NCBI GenBank assembly: GCA_013368375.1
Contig: JAACJP010000016.1
Span: forward strand, 186,001 to 250,000
Source: Tricholomella constricta
Taxonomy: Eukaryota; Basidiomycota; Agaricomycetes; Agaricales; Lyophyllaceae
Direction: 5' to 3'
DNA length: 64,000 nt
The position numbers were made by a program, and so were the translations under genes. The notes beneath the pieces were generated by a model. It saw only the letters and a program-made list of their open reading frames with translations. It searched no databases and was not told the DNA's origin. Below are positions 1 through 10,106 of this stretch, piece by piece (positions within the stretch are counted from its first letter, which is position 1; each line of letters begins with the position of its first letter).

Positions 1-836
1 CTCGACACTATTTACATTTCACTCACGAATCAAATATTTTTCAGACATAGTCCCGGCTATAACTATATAGTAAGAGATGCTTTAGCAAAAATTTCAGAGG
101 GGTCTGTGTCCACTGCGCAGAGGTATGCACAGAATACTATCCGGTCGGTCAATTCAGTAGGGATTTAAACGCCATCTGATTGGCTGATGTATCTCAGGTG
201 TATCTTCGGATGTCGGCCCCAACCCATATTTAGACTCCAGCCCGATTGTGATGCTCTAAAATTACACAACGCGATCGTGATGCTCCAAAATTACACAACT
301 CGATCGTGATGCTCTAAAATTATATAACTCTCAATCATCATGGCAACTTCACTTGAAAGACCAAATCAACGAGAAGATTTCTGTTGTTCACGCAGTAGTT
401 ATTTTCTTTAATTTTTTAATTTTAATTTTTTTTCGGGAATAAGGAGGGGGGGAATAAGCGGAAAAGGGGAGGTGGGGAAATGTAAATTGGGGTGGATGAA
501 CAACGTGAGACAATGACGATAACAGCACAAGACGACGGGGAGATGTGTACAGTAAGAGATTAAGTAAATATAAGAGATGGCATCAGCAAGAGATCATGCA
601 AACTGCGGCGAGCCGCCAAGAAAGGGATGTGACAAATACAGGAGGTGGCAGTGAAGAAGGTGAATATATAATGTACACGGGAGCTGCGAAAGTCCAAATG
701 GAGGGGCGACCATTAAGAAGAGAAATCACAAGACAGATGGCAAAAAAAAAAGGCAAGTGAACGGCAGCGAAGACGGTCAATTACTACTGTAGAGGGGAGC
801 TGTGATGGTCCAAAAAGGGGGGCGACTTGCCAACGA
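1..836. other. Intergenic, no gene seen
   Basis: No convincing exon was found on either strand. Positions about 244-330 hold three imperfect direct copies of a roughly 29-bp unit (core GATCGTGATGCTCTAAAATT). Positions 400-480 hold an A/T run followed by a G-rich tract. The short open frames here lack splice logic or recognisable protein character. Confidence 0.5.
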
Positions 837-1757
837 TCACCGTATAATGGATACATTGCCGTCACGCACTGCGCGAGCAAAGACCATCTTAGCCTGTGCA
901 CGGCTCGCCTTCCGGTTGTAGCATGCTCCACTGACTCCAACAACGAGAGGAGACACGGTGTCCCTAGTAATATCAAAGTTAGGCAGAGTTATCAAAGCCG
1001 TGGCATGAAGGCTTACCACCCAGAGAAGACGCCGACACGGCGTCCGCGCGTTATGGTGTACCAGGGTCCGACATCGTCATCTCAAGGTGCAGTCAGCACA
1101 GCAGGTTTGTGAATGGTAAACGAGACATACCCTGTTTGTCCTCTTCATCGCTCGAGACCTCGACTGCCTCTGGCTTGCCATCCTGGGCAAGAACCGGTTG
1201 CTCTGGAGAGGTGGGCGGGATCTCGGAAGAAGGGGAAGCTGGAGTATCCCGCTTGCGGGAAGGACCTGGGATAGCTATCGAAGTAAATCTCAGTTGTAGG
1301 TATCGGTCAATGGTGCAGTGAAACTTGACTTACCAGCTGGAAGGGCACAGGAAATGCCGCCAGCGGAGATGGAAGCAGCTAATGGATGCGTCAATAATTT
1401 TCATGGAAAACAGTAAGCGGTCAGGACTTACAGGAATGACTGAGAGCCAAGAAGTCGCCACCATCGGCAGAAGGCGGAGCTACTGACGACGGTGCCGGTT
1501 CGCAATGACTTGTCCCGATGGGTGTATCAAGAAGAGGCGCCAGGCCTTCGCCGGGAAGGGCGGTGAAAAGTGTGGTTGCAGGACTGTCACCGACAGTTAA
1601 GGTGATACCTGCGCGGTCAAAAAATAAGTCAACAATGCATGTAGCAGTTGATGCATGACTTACGGCCTCCAAGTGACAGGACTTGGAGCAACTCTGCGAG
1701 AGTCAGGGGGGAAGGGGCGGCAGGAACACCATCCTCCTTGACGTTGTGCTGAGTCAT
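837..1757 (-). CDS. RNase H1-N/viroplasmin-like domain protein, unknown role
   Basis: Six exons join in frame (1664-1757, 1432-1608, 1334-1378, 1131-1274, 1017-1080, 837-963) to give 216 residues. All introns have GT-AG ends. Residues 1-150 are low complexity, rich in Ser, Pro and Ala, with an acidic SSDEEDK patch near the end. The C-terminal 60 residues start with WYTITRGRRVGVFSGW and continue with a SGACYNRKASRAQAKMVF segment. This matches the pattern of the RNase H1 N-terminal (viroplasmin-type) fold: W-Y-x-V-x-x-G-R-x-x-G-V-F, then an aromatic residue, then a helix of an A-x-x-x-F type. That fold binds RNA/DNA hybrid or double-stranded RNA in RNase H1. No RNase H catalytic domain follows, so this is a binding module without nuclease. 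Such stand-alone modules are multicopy in mushrooms, as far as I recall. The gene is divergent from the next one with 286 bp between starts, suggesting a shared promoter. Cellular role is unknown. Confidence 0.72.
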
Positions 1758-2043
1758 TGCGGGAGACCGGTAAGTAAGACTAGAGAGGATGGAGTAAACG
1801 AACAGGACAATTGGATGCAGGGTCTGATCGATCACGTTAAATATGCATAAGCTTGCGGCTTGATGGCACCATTTTTTCTTGATTTATGATTGGCTGCTGG
1901 CTTGATGGAACTGGCGAGTTTTTCAAATTAAGGTTTGTCCCAGCGCGTGGCGTGTGTTTTCCGGGGATAATCTCAATCAAAAAGAACAAAGTACGTATGT
2001 CATTTAGCCGTTGATTACCGTGCTAAATACCAGTCGATCTCAG
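1758..2043. promoter_or_regulatory. Divergent intergenic region between two accessory genes
   Basis: 286 bp separate the start codons of the minus-strand gene (1757) and the plus-strand gene (2044). It must hold both promoters. No clean TATA box or repeat operator was recognised. Confidence 0.4.
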
Positions 2044-5000
2044 ATGCCTCAGCCAATGTGGGCTACTCCGGACCAAAGGGATTTCCTGCTCCTTCGTTTG
2101 CCTGAGTACATCGAGCTTCGAAAAACGGCTGACTATACCTTGTTCTGGGCAAAGTTGTTTGAGGATTGGGAGTTGGAATTTCCGGAGGGTGAACACCTTT
2201 TCCCTGGAAAGGAAGCTTCAAATTATACAGAGGCCGAGCAGGCACAGGTGGCAACGGCACACAAGGCCCGGAACCAAGTTTGTTTGATCAAACTTAACAT
2301 TTGCATCCGCCACTAATAGTAATGTTTTGTTCCCTCAGCAACTGCAGACCTGGTACCGGTATCGGTCCGGTACACCCAAATCCCGCTCCGTTACCAGACA
2401 GGTTAAGGGTCTGGGCACACTGTTCAATCGTACTCGGATGCCAACGAGAGCCGAAATATATTCCAAACTATTCTACAAGGACCGTGTCAGGGATGCTGCC
2501 AGGGCTGAGATGAAGAAACGGAACGCCGTCGGCCGAGGCGACAAGCTGAAGATATCGACCGAGGTCACGAGAAGGATGTGGGAGGAAGAGAAGGATGAAC
2601 AAGTCAGGGCAGCGGTGGAGGCTGAGCTGGCAGACATCATCGCCAAGAAATCACAGCCATTGACTGAGTCACGCACTCCGGATCAATACCTTGAGTAAGT
2701 GTTGGAACCAATACATCGTTCAGTGGCTTACCCATCATGTTAGGGCAATTGACGACTGTCCTCGTATTCTTGGTCGCTTTCTCAATGCATTGGCGGTGAA
2801 GACCGGATGGGCGTTCTCAGTCCTAATGGGTGGTCCGGATCCCTCCGCATCAGGTGAAATAAATGTTGCCAGGTGAGTATATACCCTGAGACGACTATGT
2901 ACTTTACTCACTAAAAATCACAGTTTCCATGTTGGGGAGACCACTCAGGGAAAACAGTTCGGCCACGCGCACGCGAGCTTCGACAAGACATACATGGTGC
3001 CGTATGCGGATTTCCTTTGTCACGTCTATCGTGAGTGGTGTCCCTTGGATAGACTGTGCTCTACTGACTTTTCATGAAGCGGCGGAGGTTCGGCATGCAC
3101 GGGCGTTGGGGGCAAAATATACCAAGGGCGATGGGGATGGTATCGGTGGAGAGATGTCGGAGCTCAGGCTACTTGAGGGCTCTGACGACTTGCCCACTTT
3201 TCAGACGTCTGGTGATGCATCATTACCAGTGTTCCGTGAGTAACTCATCAATTGATCTGTTCCATACTGACATTTTTCTGTGCGGTCTACCGTAGATGAT
3301 GCATCATCCAAAACGCCTCCGGCCACGGGCCCAAGTCCCACAGCAGGAACAGCATCTCCGTTGGGTGCGGCCAACCACGACGACAACAGCCCCCCCTCAA
3401 CCAATGACCCCACCCCAACCGACTACTCCTATTCAGCCGACAACTCCTCCTCATTCAACAGCCCCTCCTCATTCATCAACGACACGTTGACCAGCAATCC
3501 CTCCCTGACCAGCGATCTCCTGTTTCCAGATGGTGATGGCCTCTCCTTTCTACTCGCGTCGATAGGGGATTCTGGAGCACCGGTGGTTGGCCCCGATAAT
3601 TATCAATGGCAGGGAGGATCAGGTGTTGAAGACTTCCCGTGGTTCGACGCTACGGTTTACTCTGGCTTCAACATCCCTCTGTTGCCTTCGCTTGACACAA
3701 CGTCACTCCCGTATTCCACGGACTCCTTCAACTTCCCGGACACATTCACCAGTGGGCCTAATGGAGCCGTCACCATCCCAACTGTAGCTACGCCCTCTTT
3801 GCCATTGACCTCTGCCACTCCGACTCTCGCTATCCCCGCGCCTCCTGCTGCAGCGCCTCCTGCCCCCGCGCCTCCTGCCCCCGCGCCTCCTGCTGCAGCG
3901 CCTCCTGCCCCCGCGCCTCCTGCTGCAGCGCCTCCTGTCCCCGCCCTTCCTGCCTCAGCGCCTCCTGCCCCGGCGCCTCCTGTCCCCACCCTTCCTGCCC
4001 CGGCGCCTCTTGCTGCGGCGCCTCCTGCCCCGGCACCTCCTGCCTCAGTGCCTCCTGCCCCAACACCTCCTGCTGCGGCGCCTCCTGCCCCAACACCTCC
4101 TGCCCCAACACCTCCTGCTGCGGCGCCTCCTGCTGCGGCGCCTCCTGCCCCAGCGCCTCCTGCTCTCATACCTCCTGCCCCGGCGCCTCCTGTCCCCGCC
4201 CTTCCTGCCTCGGCGCCTCCTGCTCTCGCACCTCCTGCCCCCGGACCCATTTCCCCCACTCCTCTCAGCACTCTAACTACCAATGACAATGACGACTACC
4301 CTCACCAGTCGCGCTCACGGTCTGGACGACACATCATTCCGTCCACCCGTGCCGATATCATGAACAAAATTGGTTCCTCCGACAAGACTGTGTCGGATTC
4401 ATTCGCAAACAAGGAGAACGTTCCACCAGGGGCCACAGTGGACCATCCGGCGTGGCTTCTAACTGCAGAGGCATTTTTAACCACTCGTGACCTTGGTGAT
4501 GGATGGCGTCAGTGCGTGGAGAGCTGGCTCAACTTCGAGGGCTTGATGGGCCTTTCTTCGAAGTCCAAGGGGGCGCTTCCCTCCACGGCGAAGAGGCCTC
4601 AGGAGTGGGCCAAGTGGGTCGCCAAGACTCGGAACGGTGTGCGAGCCTACGACACCTCACCAGCCATCGAAGATCCACTGGAATTTGGCTACGCGATCAT
4701 GGCATGGTGGAAGTCCATGCAACCGGACTTTCGCGAGCTCGACGGCTTAATGCCGAAGAAGATATATACACCTCCAGACATCAACACATCTAAGGCCGAC
4801 GTCTGGGCACCGATGCGTAAGGGGGGACCGAATGGGATGGTGTCAGTCATGACAATGTTGGTGTGGTGGGGCCAGCGCATGCAGTCCGGTTCTCGCTGGC
4901 AGGAGAGCTCGGTGCCGCACTGGACGGCATGTGTTGATGATGTGCGCTGCTGCCTCGAAGCCATGGCGTCTTCCAATCGCAAGCGCTCGGCCGTCGATGA

Positions 5001-5092
5001 TGCTGCCCATTCTTCGAAGCGGTGAGCTCTCCTTGCCGTGTCTGATTTTTTCAAGCTCTAATGATCGTCTCCACAGGGCGCGGAAGGCGTAA
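2044..5092 (+). CDS. Large Agaricomycete-specific protein with Pro/Ala repeat
   Basis: Seven exons (2044-2277, 2339-2694, 2744-2872, 2924-3030, 3080-3235, 3296-5021, 5077-5092) join in frame to give 907 residues. The start is ATG 2044. The N-terminus opens with [18 protein letters not shown], followed by a basic WYRYRSG helix region. A middle segment contains [14 protein letters not shown] and [18 protein letters not shown]. From about residue 460 comes a 27-copy PPAPA-type repeat (135 residues). The C-terminal 200 residues are Trp-rich ([32 protein letters not shown]). The last small exon adds RARKA after [13 protein letters not shown], giving an NLS-like tail. I recognise this arrangement as a family repeated many times in Agaricomycete genomes with no assigned function. 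If the last intron is retained, the protein stops at 5025. Nuclear location is inferred only from the basic tail. Confidence 0.75.
3841..4245 (+). repeat. In-frame 15-nt minisatellite, 27 units
   Basis: Exactly 27 consecutive 15-nt units of the type CCTCCTGCTGCAGCG or CCTCCTGCCCCCGCG encode PPAAA or PPAPA blocks within the large protein. The period is a multiple of three, so copy number can change without breaking the frame. It also keeps the other five frames open, which explains the long shadow frames here. Confidence 0.9.
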
Positions 5093-5519
5093 TTTATTGT
5101 ATTGATGATCTTGATGCTGTACCCCCGTATCTATTATATCTTGACTCCTTAACTGTATACCCGTATCTATCTTGTATCTTGGCTTTCTTGACCCCGTACC
5201 GTTTTTTGTCATTGTTAATTTTTTGATCAATTTACAATATATTGTGTTTAATGTGTAACTAATGTATTGAACGTAGTATCAGTCCTTCAACAGGAGTACT
5301 AATCGGCGGCGCAGAAACACATGTGCACTGGGCAGCGAATAGTGGGAGGCGGCGTAGGGAGGGAGGTGGCGAACGGAGGGAGGCGGGATGGGGGGTTATA
5401 GTAGCCAGAAGCAGGGGGATTATACTAGCCGGAAGGTGCGGGCCAAATGGTGGTGGGATGCATAACTCGTCGAATGCTGATTAGCGATACATTGGAGGGG
5501 GGGGGAACCTGCCCACGCT
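5093..5519. other. 3' flank of large gene, no gene seen
   Basis: AT-rich 3' region with two near copies of a CCCGTATCTAT motif (about 5125 and 5160), then a G-rich stretch leading into the tandem array. No exon was recognised. Confidence 0.4.
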
Positions 5520-6345
5520 AAGTACCGTTAGTTATGTATAAGAGGGACTCAGGGAGAAAACAAAAGGATGGCATACGCTGATGCGATGCATTACCAGTCT
5601 AAGCTAAGTTTTGTTAGTTATGCATCGGGCGGAGAAAAGGAAGGGGGCAGCATACGATAATGTGATCAAATACCGTTAGTCATGCATAAGAGGGAGAAAA
5701 CGAAAGGATGGCATACGCTGACCCGATGCATTGCCAGTCTACGCTAAGATTCGTTAGTAATGCATCGGGCGGAGAAAAGGACATGGCAACATACGCCAAT
5801 GCAATATATTACCAGTTGATGCTAGGTACCGTGAGTTATGCATAAGAGGGAGAAAACGAAAGGATGGCATATGCTGATGCGATGCATTACCAGTCTACGC
5901 TAAGTTTCGTTAGTTATGCATTGGGCAGAGACAAGGAAATGACAGCATACGCTAATGCAATGTATTACCAAATGATGCTACGTACCGTTAGTTATGCATA
6001 AGAGGGAGAAAGGAAAAGGATGGTGTAGCTGATGCGATGCATCACCAGTTTACGCTGAGCTCCGTTAGTCACGCATTACAGGACGATAGGGAAATGATGG
6101 CGTAGCTAATGTGATGCATTACCAGTCGATGCCAAGTACCGTGAGTTATGCATTAGAAGGAGAAAGGGAAAGGATAGTGTAGCTGATGCGGTGCATTACC
6201 AGTCTATGCTGAGTACCATTAGTTATGCATCACCGGGCAATAGGGAAAGGATGGCGTAGCTAATGTGATGCATTACCAGTTGAAGCTAAGTACCGTTAAT
6301 CATGCCCTAGAGGGCGAAAAGGAAAGGATGGGACGTAGATGTAAT
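5520..6345. repeat. Tandem array, ~78-bp units alternating two variants
   Basis: About ten to eleven units, phased on a GTTAGTTATGCAT motif at roughly 5527, 5613, 5674, 5753, 5831, 5909, 5987, 6063, 6141, 6218 and 6294. Most spacings are 76-79 bp; the third unit is shortened to about 61 bp. Two variants alternate over much of the array. One has GCATAAGAGGGAGAAAACG and GATGCGATGCATTACCAG. The other has GCATCGGGCGGAGAAAAGG and AATGCAATGTATTACCAG. This gives a higher-order period near 156 bp. No open frame crosses it. It separates the large Agaricomycete gene from a broken one. Confidence 0.85.
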
Positions 6346-6423
6346 ATTGGGAGACGACGGTGCTATTATGCATGATGGGTCACTGCTTACTAGAGTCCAC
6401 GATGCATTAGTATTAAACGGTCA

Positions 6424-7388
6424 TTATCGTTGCTGATGCATTATAACCACAGGGTCTGGTGCTTTTAGCTGCGCAAGCTCGTCGATGAAATAATGCCTTA
6501 TGCCGTCGTCATACATTGGACTCAGCAAATGTCGATCTATGTCATTACGCCATCTCGAGGCATGCCATATCTCGGAGATGATCCCACCCGCTGGAATGAC
6601 TGGATAGCATTTAATGTGTGGTCGCACCAGTGGGTTTGCCCAGTCCTAATGTGCCGTTAGCTGTACTCATACAATCTTAGTGAAACAGGCTCACTTTTGC
6701 TACCATGACCCCAATGTCATTGAACGAGTATGCATTCCCCTTCGGTGACATCCAATGCACGGTAGGGATCCCACTCTCTTCCCTTAAATTTTTCTGAGTC
6801 TTTCGAAGCAGATCAAACGATGGCACATCGGATACACCAACCTCACGGAGCAACCAGAGCAATATCCTCATCAAGGATCCGGAAATGCGAAGGCGTGGAA
6901 AATTGTCAATGGTGTCGAGCAGGAACACGAGCTTTGATTTGTAGGGGAACCAAGGTGCAGTCGTCTGTTCCCCGTCATGCTTGCTTCCCTCACCCTCGAC
7001 TCCTTCATGTCCGAGCTCTAACAAATGTTGTTTGGGTGTCAGAACCTATCGGGATTTCTTATGTGCGATGCCACATACCTATGCCCCTCATAATCTCTGC
7101 GAGAAGATCTTCCTCCTCGGTCTCTTTCCAGGTGTCATTCAAATCCATATCATCTGCTAATGCCTCTCTACCTGCCCAGATACCCCACATGTCAGCCTTA
7201 CGCTCAAGATCTTGGTGTTGTTGCTGACCCAGCAGGTCTGGGTCCTCTCCCGCATCGAAAGTCACACCTCCACGGTCGAAGTCGTCCCACATTTCCTTCT
7301 CTTCGATACTGCGTGGGCCTGCTTGGGGCCTTGGTTGTGGAGCCATATTGACGTCGTTGAAAATTACAAACTCCTCCTCGGCCAGCAC
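6424..7388 (-). pseudogene. Broken copy of a multicopy mushroom gene family
   Basis: Three minus-strand pieces read in order. 7059-7388 is acidic and contains EEKEMWDDFDRGG and DLNDTWKETEEEDLL. 6677-7024 contains PRLRISGSLMRILLWLLRE and VPSFDLLRKTQKNLREESG. 6424-6627 contains VRPHIKCYPVIPAGGIISE and a YYFIDELAQLKA-like stretch. I recognise the SLMRILLWLLRE...VPSFDLLRK and PHIKCYPxIPAxGIISEIWHA signatures from large Agaricomycete proteins of unknown function that often lie near transposons. Known full copies continue well beyond the point where this one stops at 6424. It therefore looks 3' truncated, ending about 80 bp from the tandem array. A gene with a missing far 3' part is possible, but no continuation was seen. 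Confidence 0.55.
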
Positions 7389-7855
7389 AGGTACGTCTGC
7401 TTCAATAGCAACTCTGTTCAGACCCTCGGATCGAACATGGATAGCTGCTTTTCGGTGAGCTGAAAAGTTTTTTCGCAGGATCCAAGAGCCTGGATAATCG
7501 AGCGCACTATGCTTTAAACATAGACCACATCGGACTCTGGTCCTGTCTTCTGAAATTTCAGCATCTTAGAAGCAAAAATGAGTTGGTGTGCTGACTTCTG
7601 ATTATGTACTTACAGCCAGGAAGCTCCTCAAGTTGTCGTGCCATTGGCGTAAATCTGCCTCGCAAAGTGTTGGAGTGGTCCAGGAACAGGACAGGTCGGA
7701 GTCTGGTTCGCGTGGTGTGGCGTTATCCTGCTTATATTGGTTTTGTTTCCAACTTGCGTTTTCGTTCTTCCCTCTCCTCGGCATTTCTCGTCATCTCTCA
7801 ATTATTCTCCTCTCGACTCTGTTCTTTCTCTCCATTCATTTTTGCTCACTCTATT

Positions 7856-9200
7856 ATGTCTGACTCAGCACCACCATCGTCTCCCCCACTTGCCGAAAGC
7901 CCTGTCACTTTGTCTCCGGAAGAAGAAGCGAGGCGTGAAATTGAAGAGTTTATGCGCTCGAGCCCTCCACCTCAAGACGAAGATGGGAATGTATCAGTAT
8001 CAGAAGTAAATAGCCATGATTCAGACCACGACTTACCTGATGAGCCAGCGGCTCTACCCTCGAGCGAGCCTGTGACCTCAAACCGACCGATTGTCCTCAA
8101 CCTTCGCAACGAGGTAGAGAGAGCTAACCGTCAGGCTGCACATGCCAAGCTCTCTCCCTATCAGCGTGAGCGAGCAAAGGAGCTTGTAAAGGTAAGATTC
8201 TTCACTGCCAGTGTGAATAATTTTCTAATTTTACTCACTCCATCAGATGACCTCCCTGGCTCGGGAGGTGGAGATTTTTATTGCAGTTTGCGCGCTTGAC
8301 AATAAGCTTGACAAGATCGTTGCCACTATACCTCCATTTTCGGTTTCTCCAGCTTTACTCGTATGTTCCCTACATCTTCGAGGTGTCGACAGAAATTAAT
8401 AATTATGCATGCAGGAAAATATCAAGAGCTACACAATGGCGGTGCTGCTCTCTCCCAAGCTGAGCGCATACAAGGGGACCGTTGCACGGGATCATGTCAT
8501 TGTATGTGTTAACCACTCAAGTTTGTCACCCTGTTGACTTCGACAATTCATCCTGGTGCTTCTACAGGCAATCATCAAGAGGACGGGGCGCCATCTTCCC
8601 ACTGACTTTGACCGTGATCACCATGCGCAGAAGGAGCTCAAAACTGTCATCGCTTATGAACTTACGCAGGCTCGATCCTCCATCCGGAAGAAGGTACTGT
8701 CTTCGTTGATAAATAACTCCATCTGACTTACAACACCCAGCTTGTTACATCCCTTGATGACAATCAAACAATTTTCGAACTGGCCACCCACGCCGTTGCG
8801 GGCTCTCAGCTTGCAGTCTCAGTCACCCTTGCAGCCCGACTTGCGCTTATGGTATGCTCGCTCCATTTTCTTGGGTGCAGGCTCATATCTCTTTGTCAGC
8901 GGAAGGTTTTGGTCACGCACAACAATTCAAAGTACTGGGACCATGTCGACACAAGGCTGCAGATGGTCCGCAATGTTACGGGTGGCGACTCGAAGAAGAT
9001 TGACAAGTGAGTAATAACATTTGTCTTACGAGTACTCGCCTGATTTCCACTGCAGAACCTTTGCTCAATACCTCGAGGCAGATAGGAAGCAATATGGCAT
9101 CGACACTGGGTACACCCTTGACGAGGGCGATGACATCAGTGACGTCTTGCAGCCCACTTCTAACGCCGTCATTGCTGGTGCCAGCCACATATCGACCTGA
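7856..9200 (+). CDS. Uncharacterised Agaricomycete protein
   Basis: Seven exons (7856-8191, 8247-8360, 8415-8501, 8568-8693, 8741-8851, 8900-9006, 9056-9200) join perfectly in frame to give 341 residues. The start ATG 7856 follows a CT-rich leader typical of fungal 5' regions. The first 75 residues are acidic and disordered (Ser, Pro, Glu, Asp). From residue 90 the protein is mostly helical (YQRERAKELVK, LTQARSSIRKKL, KVLVTHNNSKYWDHVDTRL). There are no transmembrane segments, no signal peptide and no catalytic motif that I recognise. I have seen this style of protein repeated in mushroom genomes, but I cannot name it. It lies 470 bp from the 5' end of the opposite-strand broken gene and is part of the left accessory region. 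Confidence 0.72.
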
Positions 9201-10106
9201 ATGACGGCCATCGCGCGCCCACCCACACAAATCAAGCCCTGCCGCCATCACATATTATCCCACTCCACTTTTTTTATTTACACACCAGCACCGCCCTTCC
9301 TTATACTACCTACTTGAGCCGTTATTAGTTCACTCTACCCTACCGTCACTTCATAATTCATTGACCAACTGCATGTGCACAATGACCGATGATTGTTCGC
9401 AAATTTATCCTGCTCGGTATGATTATGGCACCGTGACAGTCCCTGGGCCGCATCCCACCATCAAACATGCAGCATAGCATGTCTGGTATTTGTGCTGCCA
9501 TATGACGAATGTCTGTCAAATTCGGGATCTTCAGATGGGGTGCTTGGCGCTCTTCACGAGTATCACTCACCTGAAGTGCAGGAGATCAACCACATTTCAG
9601 TTACGGCCGTCGTTTGACAAATCACAGGTGGAATTTCCTGACGCCTTCACATGATTTTGTACATATAAAATACAGAAGGTCATCCACACTAGTTTCAGCA
9701 TGACGAGATACGTGTCTACACATGGATGTGGTTCCAGGATGTCCCAATTTCTGATCCATTCTGGGGACCAGCTGAACCCGACACAAAATGAACAGAATTC
9801 GATCCCGTGTTTGAATTCTCGTTCCCACATTGTGGACACATCAAATCCAAGACTTGGTGTAGTTGGAGAGTGCAAAGATGATTCCCGGCCCGGCCCGTTT
9901 CGGCCTTTATAACAAACAGTCCACAATAACCTGAGAAGTCCCACTTTGTCGTCCGAGTCCGTCGCGTCAACATTTGCTCCGTTTCCAACCTCTAGACCGT
10001 ACACAGGGTTCTATTCTATCGTATCTTGCACTTTAAGGTACGAGGATTCCAACAGAGGATATGGCTGTCAATTGAACTCTCATTGCCTAGCTTTCCGAGA
10101 GGGACC
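9201..10106. other. Intergenic, no gene seen
   Basis: About 900 bp upstream of the Abp1 gene. Open frames on the minus strand (9358-9570, 9597-10004) have no splice-consistent extension or recognisable motif, and are treated as chance. It should contain the 3' end of the preceding gene and the Abp1 promoter. Confidence 0.45.

Noticed and set aside
244..330. Possible CRISPR-like repeats
   Set aside because: Only three imperfect direct repeats with no spacers between them, in a eukaryotic genome.
3657..4289. 210-codon minus-strand frame rich in Gly and Ala
   Set aside because: It is the antisense shadow of the 15-nt PPAPA minisatellite; the period keeps all frames open.
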